Shown one piece after another: positions 1-9,257 of a stretch of DNA of 64,000 bases (position 1 is the stretch's first letter; the number at the start of each line of letters is the position of its first letter). The stretch spans positions 124,001 through 188,000 of the forward strand of contig NZ_CAKKMS010000008.1 of NCBI RefSeq assembly GCF_918698245.1, written 5' to 3'. Under the pieces are notes generated by a model. That model saw only the letters and a list, made by a program, of their open reading frames with translations, ran no database searches and was not told the origin of the DNA. This stretch comes from Pedobacter sp. Bi126 (GTDB lineage: Bacteria; Bacteroidota; Bacteroidia; Sphingobacteriales; Sphingobacteriaceae). Made by a program: the position numbers and the translations under genes.

Positions 1-56
1 TGGTATTAAGGGTAGCTTTTCGCCTTCTTTTTTTTATAGGCCCATAATACATTTTT

Positions 57-99
57 AAGAAAAAAGAATATTCTATTTTTTAGAATATCCTTTTTTCTT
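57..99. terminator. Bidirectional hairpin terminator
   Basis: Arms at 57-75 and 81-99 pair over 19 bp with one mismatch around a five-T loop. Both flanks are A/T runs, so it could stop transcription from either side. On the minus strand it lies just beyond the ROK kinase gene. The rest of bases 1-170 shows no gene. Confidence 0.6.
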
Positions 100-170
100 A
101 AATTCAATATTTTTAGTTTCCTACTGATCCGCTGAAAAGCATTCGAACTAGTGCTATTTTTTCTGAAAAA

Positions 171-1112
171 TTATTCCGTTGCATAATCAAATGCCTTAAA
201 CTTTTGGAAAACATTTGCTGCACAGCCTAACAAACCAGCCTTGTTGCCCAGCTTGGCCGCAACTACCAATTCATTTCCAGGTGTAATAGGGACCGCTAAT
301 GTTTTTATTCTTCTTTCTATCTCCCGGACATAGAAGGCACCTGATTCGCTTATGCCGCCACCAATTACAATTTTTTGCGGACTAAACACATTTATAAAAC
401 TAATAATGCCCGTAGCCAGGTAATCGAAATGCGATTCCATAGCTTCAACGGCATATTCTTCTCTAGCTAGGTATTTTTCTACCATATATTTACCATCAAT
501 CTCTTCTGGTGAATTAGGGTTGATAGACTGATAATGGTTAAGCAGGGCAGATACCGACGCATAAGCTTCTAAACAACCGCGACCCCCGCAGGCACATGCA
601 ACCCCACGATGTTGTACAACAATATGCCCTAACTCTGTACCTCTATTTCTAAATCCTCCATAAAGCTTGTTATCAATCATCACGGCGCCTCCAACTCCCG
701 TGCCAACGGTAAGAAAAACCACATCGCTACAATCTTTGGCCGCCCCGTAAGTCATCTCTCCTAACCCCATTAAATTGGCATCATTATCCATTACAATATT
801 ATAACGTGTTACTTCTTGCAGAATTTCGCCTAAAGCCAATTGCTTAAACCCGGGTAAATTGTCGGCACCGGCAATAATCTTGTTGTTATAAATAGTCCCC
901 GGAAAACCTATACCTACCCCCAGAATAGGGTTTTTAAATTTTTTAGCACAGGTATTGATCGCTTCCACAATAACTGCAATAATTGCACCCTGAGTTTTTG
1001 CATTCTTTAGCGATACAATAATGGAATATAAAATTTTGCCTTTTTGGTTTACTACTCCACATTTGAGTGAAGATCCACCTACATCAATTCCGATAGCATA
1101 CGATTGTTCCAT
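171..1112 (-). CDS. ROK family sugar kinase / glucokinase-like
   Basis: ROK (repressor, ORF, kinase) family enzyme, expected to phosphorylate a hexose with ATP in the cytoplasm. Visible motifs, numbered from an upstream ATG at 1136: phosphate-binding GIDVGGSSLK (16-25), catalytic-Asp region DNDAN (117-121), GTGVGG (145-150), ELGH (168-171) and the zinc-binding CACGGRGCLE (181-190). No N-terminal helix-turn-helix is present, so it is a kinase rather than a ROK repressor. I prefer the ATG at 1112 (MEQSYAIG), giving 313 residues, because the first motif then lies at the usual distance; the ATG at 1136 adds eight residues. Exact sugar unknown. It lies on the same strand as the sugar isomerase-like gene and the first SusCD locus. 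Confidence 0.85.
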   Translation of the reverse strand: MEQSYAIGIDVGGSSLKCGVVNQKGKILYSIIVSLKNAKTQGAIIAVIVEAINTCAKKFKNPILGVGIGFPGTIYNNKIIAGADNLPGFKQLALGEILQEVTRYNIVMDNDANLMGLGEMTYGAAKDCSDVVFLTVGTGVGGAVMIDNKLYGGFRNRGTELGHIVVQHRGVACACGGRGCLEAYASVSALLNHYQSINPNSPEEIDGKYMVEKYLAREEYAVEAMESHFDYLATGIISFINVFSPQKIVIGGGISESGAFYVREIERRIKTLAVPITPGNELVVAAKLGNKAGLLGCAANVFQKFKAFDYATE

Positions 1113-1510
1113 GTTGAAATTATTTAAAATAATCATATATAGAACCTAGTTTAAATCTTTTTTGCATTTCTTTTTTGGACATGTTTTTTCAATATCATTT
1201 TATATTCGAATCTAATATAAGCTAAAAATAGAATCCGATAAGCCTTAGCCTGTTAGATTTCATCTCAAAACCTTTCAATATTGATTAAAAAGAGAAATAT
1301 ACACTTAACAGTAATCATTTTTAGGCAACACAGCCATAAACGTAATACTTTTAAGCGTGAGGAATGCAGCGAATAGCTAAACCCTTATTCAGTTTGGGGC
1401 ACACGGCTACTAAATCTTCATCACTAAGCAGTTTTTTCCTACTATATTACATATTTCGCTTAAAAATAACCCACCGAGCTAGCTATAAGCAGTCTCCTTT
1501 TTTAGAAAAA
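1113..1510. other. Intergenic region upstream of the ROK gene
   Basis: About 400 bases of AT-rich DNA without a convincing gene. A possible 88-codon frame on the plus strand from 1364 runs into the isomerase gene on the opposite strand and resembles nothing known. It presumably holds the ROK promoter, but I found no clear -33/-7 pair. Confidence 0.5.
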
Positions 1511-2437
1511 CTACAAATATCTTTTTCTCCAAACCTGCATCATAAATACATTTATTTCCCATTGATCGGCAACTGGGAGGTTGGTAAACGGAATGGTTGG
1601 CATATAACTGGGCGGGCCAAATTCGGTTAACATAGTGAGGATTTTACCTTGTTGTTTTTTAATGGCAACAACTTTGTCCCACCAGGCAAAATGTGCATCA
1701 ACCGCTTGCCTCCATTCCAGCGCTCTCGGATCGCTTACCTGTGGTCCTTCTGCGTGGCCAACCCTGGAGTGAACATGATCGGTACGTGAAATGGCAAGTG
1801 CCACAGTTTCTGGTTGATCTTCGAGTAAACTTTCGCTCACATTGCACCAATGAGAAATATCGAGGGTTAACCTTAAATCAGGGTTTTTCTCTAAATATTG
1901 TAATGATGCCGGAGCTGAATAAAGCATACGCGACCGATGGGTTTCATGATAAATTGGAACTCCTGTTTCTTTGGCATACTGAACAGTAAAATCAATGAAT
2001 TTTTTATTGTCCTGGTATTGAAAAAAATCCTTTCCGGAGTGAACATTTATATACAAAGGTTTTTGATACCGATGTTCAATAGCTTCTTTAAGTACTTTTT
2101 TAAAAGTTGCAAAGTGCGGCACCGGAAAGGCTTCATCTCCACGACAAAGGAAACCAACTTCTAATTGATATTTTTTTAACGCGCTAAATAACTCTTCTGC
2201 AATTTCTGGCGACCATAAGATTTCTATTCCATCATAGCCTGAATCTTTTGCCTTTTTGCAAAAATCAGTTACCGAGCCATTAAACCCCCAATAGGGCGCC
2301 ATGATTTTTAGGGCGAAACCATTTGTCCATTTTTCAGATCCGGAAGAAGGTGTAGCATATGTTTCCATTGGTTTTAAAAATAAAGCTGATGTGAGTGCCA
2401 TGCTACCACCAATAAAATCGCGCCGGTTATATTTCAT
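1511..2437 (-). CDS. Sugar phosphate isomerase/epimerase-like TIM-barrel protein, Tat-exported
   Basis: 308-residue protein of the AP-endonuclease-2/xylose-isomerase-like TIM-barrel superfamily, which isomerises or epimerises sugars and polyols with a divalent metal. The N-terminus has a twin-arginine signal (RRDFIGG at 5-11, then a hydrophobic stretch and a small-residue cleavage region), so it is probably periplasmic. Candidate metal ligands follow the usual E-D-H-E order: YHETHRSR, LTLDISHWC, DHVHSRVG and LTEFGPP. It lies between the ROK kinase and the RNA-repair genes on the same strand and could be an outlying part of the carbohydrate locus. The substrate cannot be read from sequence. 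Confidence 0.8.
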   Translation of the reverse strand: MKYNRRDFIGGSMALTSALFLKPMETYATPSSGSEKWTNGFALKIMAPYWGFNGSVTDFCKKAKDSGYDGIEILWSPEIAEELFSALKKYQLEVGFLCRGDEAFPVPHFATFKKVLKEAIEHRYQKPLYINVHSGKDFFQYQDNKKFIDFTVQYAKETGVPIYHETHRSRMLYSAPASLQYLEKNPDLRLTLDISHWCNVSESLLEDQPETVALAISRTDHVHSRVGHAEGPQVSDPRALEWRQAVDAHFAWWDKVVAIKKQQGKILTMLTEFGPPSYMPTIPFTNLPVADQWEINVFMMQVWRKRYL

Positions 2438-2560
2438 TTGATATATGTTTTACGGATTCAAGTTACACATTTTTAGTTTTTAAAGAATTTAGTTCATATT
2501 AAAAGGTGATTTCATTTATAAATCAATGGAAATAACAATTCAAAATACTTTTAAAAGCAC

Positions 2561-2591
2561 AAAAAAGCCCTTCAGAATACACTGAAGGGCT
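2561..2591 (-). terminator. Rho-independent terminator after the HD-Pnk gene
   Basis: A perfect 10-bp stem (2566-2575 with 2582-2591) and a six-base loop, followed on the minus strand by a T run (2561-2566). It ends the RNA ligase/HD-Pnk operon. Confidence 0.85.
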
Positions 2592-2659
2592 ACCTTAATT
2601 GGATGTTTTTCCAATGATTTTTAGTTTAGCTCGATTAATTACGAATTTAAAAAACCTTG

Positions 2660-3766
2660 TTATCGAATCTGATAAACGACTTGATGTGCCTCCCACTGTG
2701 CAGGTACTTCAAGTTTGTTCGCCAATTTATTAAGTATGCCCGCAGGGACAATCGAAGTTCTATTTTTATTCTGAACGTGCAAATGTTGATAAGGCACTTC
2801 AATATAGACAATACTTACTTTTGCCTTATAAATACCAAACAGATCAATTAATTGCATGCGCATCTGGCTTGTTGTATTGGTAGCATTCCAAACAAACGAT
2901 TGCTGTTTTCGCAGATAAACCCTGGCTTGCTCTTTTGCTTCTTGTATTACCCTCCCATTACCTGCTTTATCCGTTGGAGATATTCCCTTTTCCTTACGGA
3001 TACCGTCTAAAGAGATTATCGGCCAATCTGCGTAATGTGTTTTAATATAGGTGTCTTTTCCGGCACCAGGCAAACCACTCATCATAATAACTTCCGTTAC
3101 TGGCTCATCAAACGGGATGTAATCTAAATAAGCATCTTCATGTTGCATAAAATACATTTGCGCAGCATTTGATTTAAACCTATACGGATTTCCCCAGCAT
3201 TCGTTTTCCTTGCAAAATTCTTCGAAGCAAGCTATACGATATAACATCTCTTCCTGATCATCACAGATACGGCCAAGCATATCTGCTTTTGCCAATAAAC
3301 ATAACCATTGCAAATTAACTTCCATGCTTGCCTTAACTAAAGCTTTCACAGGATCAGTTTTTTCGAATAACCAAATTGGCAAACCATGGTGCCTTACCAG
3401 CCCTACAATTTGTTCACGAATGGCAAAAGGCGTAGGTTCAACCTGATATAGTAATTGCCTTGCAAATTGAGCTCCTTTACGCGCATGTCCTTTTGAGGTA
3501 ATGCTTCCGTCTGTTTCAAAAACAGTAGTGCTGTTTTTTTCAACATCGTGCAATAAAGCAGCTGCCCATAAAATTTCCTGATCCTGTTCAGATAAATCTT
3601 TAAAAGCAGGTTCATTTTGCAAAGCTGTTAATACCATTTGCGTATGTATGGCCACATTGCCTTCTGCATGATAGCGTGAATCTTGTTGAACATCTGCCAT
3701 GCGTTTTATCCAGTCAAAGCGAATTTCAAGATCCGCCCATTGTTTATTTTCACTTAATGTCCACAT
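2660..3766 (-). CDS. HD-Pnk: HD phosphoesterase fused to 5'-OH polynucleotide kinase
   Basis: Bifunctional nucleic-acid end-healing enzyme of 368 residues. The N-terminal HD domain shows the metal-ligand set H41, H73-D74, H126-H127 and D162. The C-terminal P-loop kinase has GLPGAGKDT (231-239), SLDGIRKEKG and WNATNTT, as in polynucleotide kinases. Established knowledge: the Runella slithyformis homologue removes 2',3'-cyclic and 3'-phosphates and phosphorylates 5'-OH ends, making ends fit for ligation, and such genes often sit next to a ligase gene. Here the ligase gene is directly upstream. The start is set by a perfect AAGGAGGT (3771-3778) four bases before the ATG at 3766; an ATG at 3781 lacks such a site. 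The stop is followed by a strong terminator. Confidence 0.9.
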   Translation of the reverse strand: MWTLSENKQWADLEIRFDWIKRMADVQQDSRYHAEGNVAIHTQMVLTALQNEPAFKDLSEQDQEILWAAALLHDVEKNSTTVFETDGSITSKGHARKGAQFARQLLYQVEPTPFAIREQIVGLVRHHGLPIWLFEKTDPVKALVKASMEVNLQWLCLLAKADMLGRICDDQEEMLYRIACFEEFCKENECWGNPYRFKSNAAQMYFMQHEDAYLDYIPFDEPVTEVIMMSGLPGAGKDTYIKTHYADWPIISLDGIRKEKGISPTDKAGNGRVIQEAKEQARVYLRKQQSFVWNATNTTSQMRMQLIDLFGIYKAKVSIVYIEVPYQHLHVQNKNRTSIVPAGILNKLANKLEVPAQWEAHQVVYQIR

Positions 3767-4460
3767 GCTTACCTCCTTCATTTATCAGTGATGCGCGTTT
3801 CCAGCTTCTGGTCCAATGCTCATCAGTTTTAACATGCCCCTTGCGTACGTATTTGAACACATTTTGGGCAAAATCATCAACAGCGTACCCATCAGCATTC
3901 CTGCTAACGATTCCTTCCATAGTAGCCTGTGTTTTATTGTAAACATCATAGGTATCAAATTTACCTGGTGCCTTCACCAACTCGAGTATTTCTTTTTCGA
4001 ACTGTTGTTGATTTTCTGGTTTTTGTTCTATTTTAATTACAGGAACAGTTGGCAGATCTAACATATTTGCATAAAACTGCGTTTCTTCCCAACTGAGCCA
4101 ATGGTCGCATTCGCGGATACCGAATACATAAAAATGATGTTCCAGCTTACGGTATTCAATAGAATGGATGGCATATAAGTTTTCTACGAAGATTTCTAAG
4201 TCTCCCAAATCATGTTTCGCAAGTTGCCAAAAACGCCTAAGACTTTCGGTCCATGGTGATGTTGTTGGAGCCGCATGCGAGCGGGCAAACACGCCGTGTT
4301 TAGACAGGCAATTATTCTCGCCATCAAGTTTTTCGGTGTGTATAAGTGTAGGGATTTTTTGTAAATATCCCCAATAATCGTGCTGTATCCTGTCATCGCT
4401 GGTTGTTCCCGGCGAAAAAGGATAGTGATAAGTACGACCATATTTTTGTGAAATAGCCAT
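3750..4460 (-). CDS. ATP-dependent RNA ligase family protein
   Basis: 236-residue nucleotidyltransferase of the RNA ligase family. Motif I is KLDGEN (44-49), with Lys44 the expected adenylylated residue. FARSH (58-62), FVENLYAIHS (91-100), YVFGIREC, EGIVSRNADGY and FKYVRKG match the later motifs. It should seal 5'-phosphate/3'-OH ends. The length is that of a minimal ligase core with no extra domains. Its 3' end overlaps the HD-Pnk gene by 17 bases, so healing and sealing enzymes are made from one transcript. No associated regulator such as RtcR is visible, and the natural RNA target is unknown. DNA ligase activity cannot be excluded. Confidence 0.88.
   Translation of the reverse strand: MAISQKYGRTYHYPFSPGTTSDDRIQHDYWGYLQKIPTLIHTEKLDGENNCLSKHGVFARSHAAPTTSPWTESLRRFWQLAKHDLGDLEIFVENLYAIHSIEYRKLEHHFYVFGIRECDHWLSWEETQFYANMLDLPTVPVIKIEQKPENQQQFEKEILELVKAPGKFDTYDVYNKTQATMEGIVSRNADGYAVDDFAQNVFKYVRKGHVKTDEHWTRSWKRASLINEGGKHVDIK
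3771..3778 (-). promoter_or_regulatory. Strong Shine-Dalgarno site inside the ligase gene
   Basis: Minus-strand AAGGAGGT, four bases before the ATG of HD-Pnk and inside the last codons of the ligase gene. Such full anti-SD complementarity is unusual in Bacteroidetes, where most genes lack a recognisable site. It decides the HD-Pnk start and suggests independent ribosome entry or coupled reinitiation. Confidence 0.8.
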
Positions 4461-4640
4461 ATTGTAATAAGTAAAATAAAAAATAAATAGTAATTACTCC
4501 CTCCCCGGGTGGGAAAGGTCATTCAACATTATATGCAAATGATATTACATGACACAAGACTTAAATAGTTCGTTTGGCAACAAAAGTAATAAAACTAATT
4601 TAGTTTCTTAAATTAACGGAATGTTATTTAAGAAGTTAAC

Positions 4641-4678
4641 AAAAAAAAATCCATTTTTCTTTAGCGAAAAATGGATTT
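4641..4678 (-). terminator. Terminator after the PorT-like gene
   Basis: Perfect 13-bp stem (4647-4659 with 4666-4678) with a six-base loop and a T run on the minus strand (4641-4649). It ends the gene at 4736-5305. Confidence 0.8.
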
Positions 4679-4735
4679 ATATTCTTGCGGTATTCAAACT
4701 TACCAGTAAGAAGAATACAGAAGTTTAGAAGTGCC

Positions 4736-5305
4736 TTAAAACAATTTAAATCCGACAGATAAATTAAACAAACCGCTTTTTTCACCTAGTCCTTTATTAA
4801 TTTTTGTAAGGCCCCTGCTGTATCTGGCATCAATACTGATGTTTCCAATATCTACGCCTGCATTGATCACTCCACCGAAATTAAGCTTTTTATATTCAAA
4901 GCCAACTGGCCCTTTTGCTTCGTTAAGGGTATAATTAACATCAGGCCCAGCAGAAACCCTGAAATTTAAGGCTTCGGTATCGATCAGTTTGTAGCCCACC
5001 ATAAGTGGTAAATTAAGTTGGTTAAATTTTGGTGTATAAGTGTTAGCTGCATAAACATATGAACTCTTAAAGCTAACATAGTTCAATTCTGGTTGAAAAT
5101 ATAGCGATTTCCCAACCCGTGCAAATACCCCAAAATTATAACCTACCTTTCCTTTTTTATCTGTTATGGCATTTAAACTTGTTGGCAATGTTCCATAGTT
5201 TACACCAGCTTTTACACCAAATACAACGTCAGCATCTTGTGCTTTTGCCACTCCCGCTGTAATAACCATGACAGCAAATAATAAATAAAACTTGTTCATT
5301 TTCAT
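4736..5305 (-). CDS. PorT-like outer-membrane beta-barrel protein
   Basis: 189 residues. An N-terminal signal peptide ending near AKA-QDADV is followed by GVKAGVNYGTLP, a typical opening strand of PorT/OmpX-like eight-stranded barrels. Alternating polar/hydrophobic strands continue to a C-terminal aromatic residue (VGFKLF) expected for insertion by the BAM machinery. Role unknown. It is monocistronic with its own terminator and does not obviously belong to the neighbouring uptake locus. Confidence 0.75.
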   Translation of the reverse strand: MKMNKFYLLFAVMVITAGVAKAQDADVVFGVKAGVNYGTLPTSLNAITDKKGKVGYNFGVFARVGKSLYFQPELNYVSFKSSYVYAANTYTPKFNQLNLPLMVGYKLIDTEALNFRVSAGPDVNYTLNEAKGPVGFEYKKLNFGGVINAGVDIGNISIDARYSRGLTKINKGLGEKSGLFNLSVGFKLF

Positions 5306-5828
5306 ACTTTTTTGTTTTTAAATAATTGAATATTTATTGTGTTTTGAAAGTATGACAACAACATTTGTATTTACCCCTACGCCCAATGTCATTTCTTTTT
5401 TAGGAGAAAACAAAAAACATTTGTCATCCTGAGGGATAATTTATTGTATAAAAATCAATATTAATGACAGGAGAATTTAAAAAATTAAATCCCCTCAGAT
5501 TATCGTCATTGCGAGAAGGCTTTTTCAGCCGACGAAGCAATCTTACAACGATCGCTAGTAGCGAGCGCTTTAAGATTATTCATTTTTGCAGTTGTTTTTT
5601 AAAGGTATTCATGAGCTCGCTTCGTTCGGTTGTCTTCGTGAATCGCAATGACGACCCTTCTTAAAAGATCTGTCAATGATAGCCTGTCGAAGAACATTTT
5701 TTTGGGTTTTTGACCATAGAAAGGTCTTCGACAAGCTCAGACTGACAACGGCATAGCACTTAACTTAATCACATTGCCACGCCATTAAAAAAACAAATTA
5801 AACTTATGGTGGAAAAAGCTAGATGTTG
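5306..5828. repeat. Intergenic cluster of palindromic repeats
   Basis: No gene seen in 523 bases. Three unrelated repeat units sit in series. (1) A 46-bp unit, 5423-5468, has a near copy at 47641-47686. (2) An element is bounded by inverted ends CGTCATTGCGA (5504-5514) and TCGCAATGACG (5643-5653). (3) A unit at about 5680-5750 has CTGTCGAAGA facing TCTTCGACAAG. These are typical dispersed REP-like elements. An apparent 66-codon frame across them is an artefact. Confidence 0.7.
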
Positions 5829-7205
5829 TTAGGCTCTTTTAAATTTAACTGAGCTTCCCGGTTTTACCCAAACTGCTTTCTTCACAATGGTTTTTCCCTT
5901 ATCATCTAAAAATTTAGGCTGCCAAAGAATTTTCTTTTGACCATTGTTACTTAGCGTCGTAGCAATATTACCCTCGTGTTTTACCGTAACAGAAGTCATT
6001 AAAACTGGTAAATCTTTTAATTCGGAACTTGTTGTTTTTTTACCACGGTACAAAGTTGTGATCTGATCAAACCGGGCATCTGCTTCTATCCCCATTAATC
6101 CTTCTGTAAAACCTTTAATTACACCGAAAGAAACTTCAGGATATTCTCTCCTGGCTGTTGCAGGATCGGTTAAGTGCAATAAATAACCGTAGGCTTTTTC
6201 TGACTGCCCGTTCTGGTACATAATTAAAGGAAAATACGACAGGTTTTCTACATTCCAGTTTTTCGATAATAGATGTTGAATGGTTTTTTCTTTGCGTTCA
6301 CCGGCTTTTAAAGCATCGAACCAAAGTAGAAAAGTTTCCCCTTCATCCATACCAAATTTATGGTCGTTCGAATAAAAAGTATGGTATTGCGAAGCGCTGT
6401 CGTTCCACCACAAAGCATCGATACTTTTCTGATAAGCTTCAGCCTTTTCTTTAAACTGTTTTGCTTTATCGTGCTGCCCTTTTAGGTCGAGCATTGCTGC
6501 ATACGACATTAGTCCCCTATAGATTGCGGCCACAAGATCGACCCCCATTTTAATATTGGGCACTCCCTCCGAATAAGAAGGTAAACCACGGCACCGATGA
6601 AATGAATCGTTGTTATTAAAAGGCACTGGAGCATTTGGATGCGTTGGCCTTTTAAGCAAAGAATCGGCCTGCAACACCCAACGGTTAATGTATTCGGTTA
6701 CTGATTTTTCGTGAAAGTTTTTAAAACCTGCGCCGTTGACGTATTCAAGGTCGCCTGTCCATAAATATAATTTCCAACTGGCATTAAGCACATCAAAATT
6801 CGCATTCAGGTTATACCAAAATGCTGTATCATTGCGATAATCATCTTTAGCGGGTTTACCTAAATGATTTATTTCCCAATAAGAACACCAGTCTTTAGAT
6901 TCGGATATTTTGTTAACAAATAGTCTGAACATATTTTTATTTTCCTTATTCAAGCCCAATATCTCGCCACCAATGCTCTGATGGGCAACATCGCGCATAC
7001 AGAACGCCGATCGTGGCGGTAAAGCAGATTCGTACCAGGGGCCAACCGGATCAGAAGGCTTGCCTTTATAACTTAGTGCCATTTCTTTGGCCCTAACAAA
7101 TGCGGTTTGCAAAGCGGCATCGGTTGATTTGAAAGTTACTCCGCCCTGGGCATAAACGCCACAGCATAGGCAAATAAAAATGTTTACAAAAAGGATTCTT
7201 TTCAT
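5829..7205 (-). CDS. Putative six-hairpin-type glycosidase, secreted
   Basis: 458 residues beginning with a signal peptide (MKRILFVNIFICLCCGVYAQ). The body is rich in the aromatic and acidic helices expected of an (alpha/alpha)6 barrel: WYESALPPRSAFCMRDVAHQ, WCSYWEINHLG, WNDSASQYHTF and DEGETFLLWFDALK. Early acidic and aromatic motifs resemble six-hairpin glycosidases, but I cannot name the CAZy family. It lies five bases from the next enzyme gene and downstream of SusCD, so it is probably a periplasmic oligosaccharide-cleaving enzyme of that operon. Confidence 0.6.
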   Translation of the reverse strand: MKRILFVNIFICLCCGVYAQGGVTFKSTDAALQTAFVRAKEMALSYKGKPSDPVGPWYESALPPRSAFCMRDVAHQSIGGEILGLNKENKNMFRLFVNKISESKDWCSYWEINHLGKPAKDDYRNDTAFWYNLNANFDVLNASWKLYLWTGDLEYVNGAGFKNFHEKSVTEYINRWVLQADSLLKRPTHPNAPVPFNNNDSFHRCRGLPSYSEGVPNIKMGVDLVAAIYRGLMSYAAMLDLKGQHDKAKQFKEKAEAYQKSIDALWWNDSASQYHTFYSNDHKFGMDEGETFLLWFDALKAGERKEKTIQHLLSKNWNVENLSYFPLIMYQNGQSEKAYGYLLHLTDPATARREYPEVSFGVIKGFTEGLMGIEADARFDQITTLYRGKKTTSSELKDLPVLMTSVTVKHEGNIATTLSNNGQKKILWQPKFLDDKGKTIVKKAVWVKPGSSVKFKRA

Positions 7206-7209
7206 GTGT

Positions 7210-9195
7210 TTAATATAAGTTAATTTCTACAGCCTGTTTTCCTTCCCAGTTGATTTCTTGTTTTTTGCCACTTTCCTGTTCTACCAAAATTTTGATCTTT
7301 CCTTCAATCTCGAAAACCGTGATACCGAAATCGCTATTAAATGCCCTTATGTGTTTAAGCGACATTTGTTTCCAGCCTGCAGGAAGATAAGGGCACAACC
7401 GGAATGATTTAAAACCGGTTGGTTGTATCCCAAACAATCCTTCGGTTATGGCACGACAATATAATCCACTCTCAGCCGAAAGATGTCGCTGATCTCCTTC
7501 TGGCCAGGCTTCAACAGCATAAGGCACATGTTCGCCCAGCAAACGTTTGGCAGTATAGTATTTCAGGTATTTCATGGTGGTATCGGTCATACCCGCGTTG
7601 AACAAGCCACGCACAGCGTACAAAAGCGAACGGTCCCAGAATACTTTTGATCCCGATTCGCTCAACATCCCGTCCTTTGTCCACAGGTAATCAGACAAAA
7701 GCGCCTTGGCAGTCTGCTCTTTTCTGTCGTAAATACCCATTACCAGTGGCATTCCTATCCATGATCTAAGCTTATCGTTTCCATCGTAGTAACGGTAAGT
7801 ATCGAATCCTTGCACCTTTGCTCCAAAATATTTCTCTATGGCTATTTTTAGTACTGATGCTTCTTTAAGCAAATTTGTTGAAGTTGTTTTATCGCCAAGA
7901 CTTGCTGACAGGTCTGCAGCACTAATCAATGCGCCGTAAACCAGCGTATTGGTTGATAGGTTAATTTTACCCGCCGGAAACCTTCCTTCCAGCTCATCCG
8001 AATCGGAAGCAATTACCCCATCTGCACTTTTTTTCCTTCTTGAAAATTCCAGGCACCATGTTATCAGTGGCCACAATTGTCGGGCCTCGGCTGTATCTGC
8101 ATAAGCCAGTGCAAACCTCGATGCACCATAAGCAATCATAGCCATATCACCGCGATCGCCCGCTCCATTCCATTTATCAGTTCCTTCTGCTATAATCGAA
8201 CTAGGAATCGGTTTGTATTCGGGATTCATGTATTTGGCAAACAGCCGGAAACTGTTTTTAGCACTTTCATTCCCTGCAGCATTGCCCAAAAAAGGGAAAA
8301 ACGGGTCCATGTATTCGGCCTGATCGTTTGCCCAGATTGCAGCGTAATAAGATCCACCACCCGGACCATGCATTAAACCATTTTTCGTATCAAAAATACT
8401 TTCAGAAGCTCTGATTTTGGAAAAAGCAAACATCTGGTTCAGGGTATCATCTGGTGTTTTCAGTACCAGTTGCTGCGTAATTTCGCTTACGAAATTCCGT
8501 CGTTTTAACGATTCGTATACTGAAGAAAAAGTATAAGGCTGGTCGGCTGTTTTCCGTGCCGAATAAACGATTGCATAGATTTGCTCTTCTCCTGCTTTTA
8601 AAATAAACTTACCCGTCCCAAATATTTTTGTATTGAGCAGGTAAGTACCATAAACGCCTTTACTGCGTGCGGTACTATCTGTTTGATCAAACTCCGGAAC
8701 AACAATTTCCACTGGTTTCAATCCCCTATTTTTAAATGTCGTGTGCTCAATAAATGCCGGTTTATCGGTTGATGGGAAGAGCTCGCGAAGTACGTTCACA
8801 TTTCCAATTTCAGACCTGACCTTTACCGAACCATTGATAGAAAAAGCCATGGGCTGTTCGTTCAAGGCTGCTCCGTCGATCAAAACAGGAGGTATTAACT
8901 GATCAAAATCTTTAATCAGGCTTCCACGGGTATCGTTTGGGATAATCCGCAGCATCGGGAATACGAGTTTTCTTTTTATGACCAGGTTATTTTTATCGTT
9001 TACACCATAGGTAATTATGGCGGAAATTTGTTTCCCGCTCATTTCTATCTGATCGGTATGTTTGGTGTTTTTTTTAACAGTCCATTCGATGCCCCCGTTC
9101 TTTTGCAGGTGCCAGCGTAAATCCTGAGCGTTTACATCAAAACAATGCAGCAAAATTAAGATGAACGGTATACATTTTATTGGGAAAGATTTCAT
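7210..9195 (-). CDS. Six-hairpin glycosidase-like enzyme, secreted
   Basis: About 661 residues. I chose the ATG at 9195 because it begins a proper signal peptide (KSFPIKCIPFILILL, cleavage after VNA). An ATG at 9234 would add 13 residues before it. The N-terminal half looks like a beta-rich domain. The C-terminal half has the (alpha/alpha)6-barrel signature, with AAIWANDQAEYMDPFFPF, EGTDKWNGAGDRGDMAMI, SDSDELEGRFPAG and YAVEAWPEGDQRHLSAES. Acidic residues in WANDQAEY and EAWPEGD are plausible catalytic candidates. It sits between SusD and the second glycosidase; together they probably trim an imported glycan. The exact family and glycan are not determinable here. Confidence 0.65.
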   Translation of the reverse strand: MKSFPIKCIPFILILLHCFDVNAQDLRWHLQKNGGIEWTVKKNTKHTDQIEMSGKQISAIITYGVNDKNNLVIKRKLVFPMLRIIPNDTRGSLIKDFDQLIPPVLIDGAALNEQPMAFSINGSVKVRSEIGNVNVLRELFPSTDKPAFIEHTTFKNRGLKPVEIVVPEFDQTDSTARSKGVYGTYLLNTKIFGTGKFILKAGEEQIYAIVYSARKTADQPYTFSSVYESLKRRNFVSEITQQLVLKTPDDTLNQMFAFSKIRASESIFDTKNGLMHGPGGGSYYAAIWANDQAEYMDPFFPFLGNAAGNESAKNSFRLFAKYMNPEYKPIPSSIIAEGTDKWNGAGDRGDMAMIAYGASRFALAYADTAEARQLWPLITWCLEFSRRKKSADGVIASDSDELEGRFPAGKINLSTNTLVYGALISAADLSASLGDKTTSTNLLKEASVLKIAIEKYFGAKVQGFDTYRYYDGNDKLRSWIGMPLVMGIYDRKEQTAKALLSDYLWTKDGMLSESGSKVFWDRSLLYAVRGLFNAGMTDTTMKYLKYYTAKRLLGEHVPYAVEAWPEGDQRHLSAESGLYCRAITEGLFGIQPTGFKSFRLCPYLPAGWKQMSLKHIRAFNSDFGITVFEIEGKIKILVEQESGKKQEINWEGKQAVEINLY

Positions 9196-9257
9196 ATCAA
9201 AAAGGGAAAAATGAAGTATGAGCCTTTTGTCCACACTTCATTAAAAACAGCATTTAA

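Noticed and set aside
1364..1630. 88-codon plus-strand frame
   Set aside because: It overlaps the isomerase gene on the other strand, has no recognisable family or signal and an unnatural composition; a chance frame.
5464..5664. 66-codon frame in the 5.4-kb repeat cluster
   Set aside because: It consists entirely of palindromic intergenic repeat sequence.
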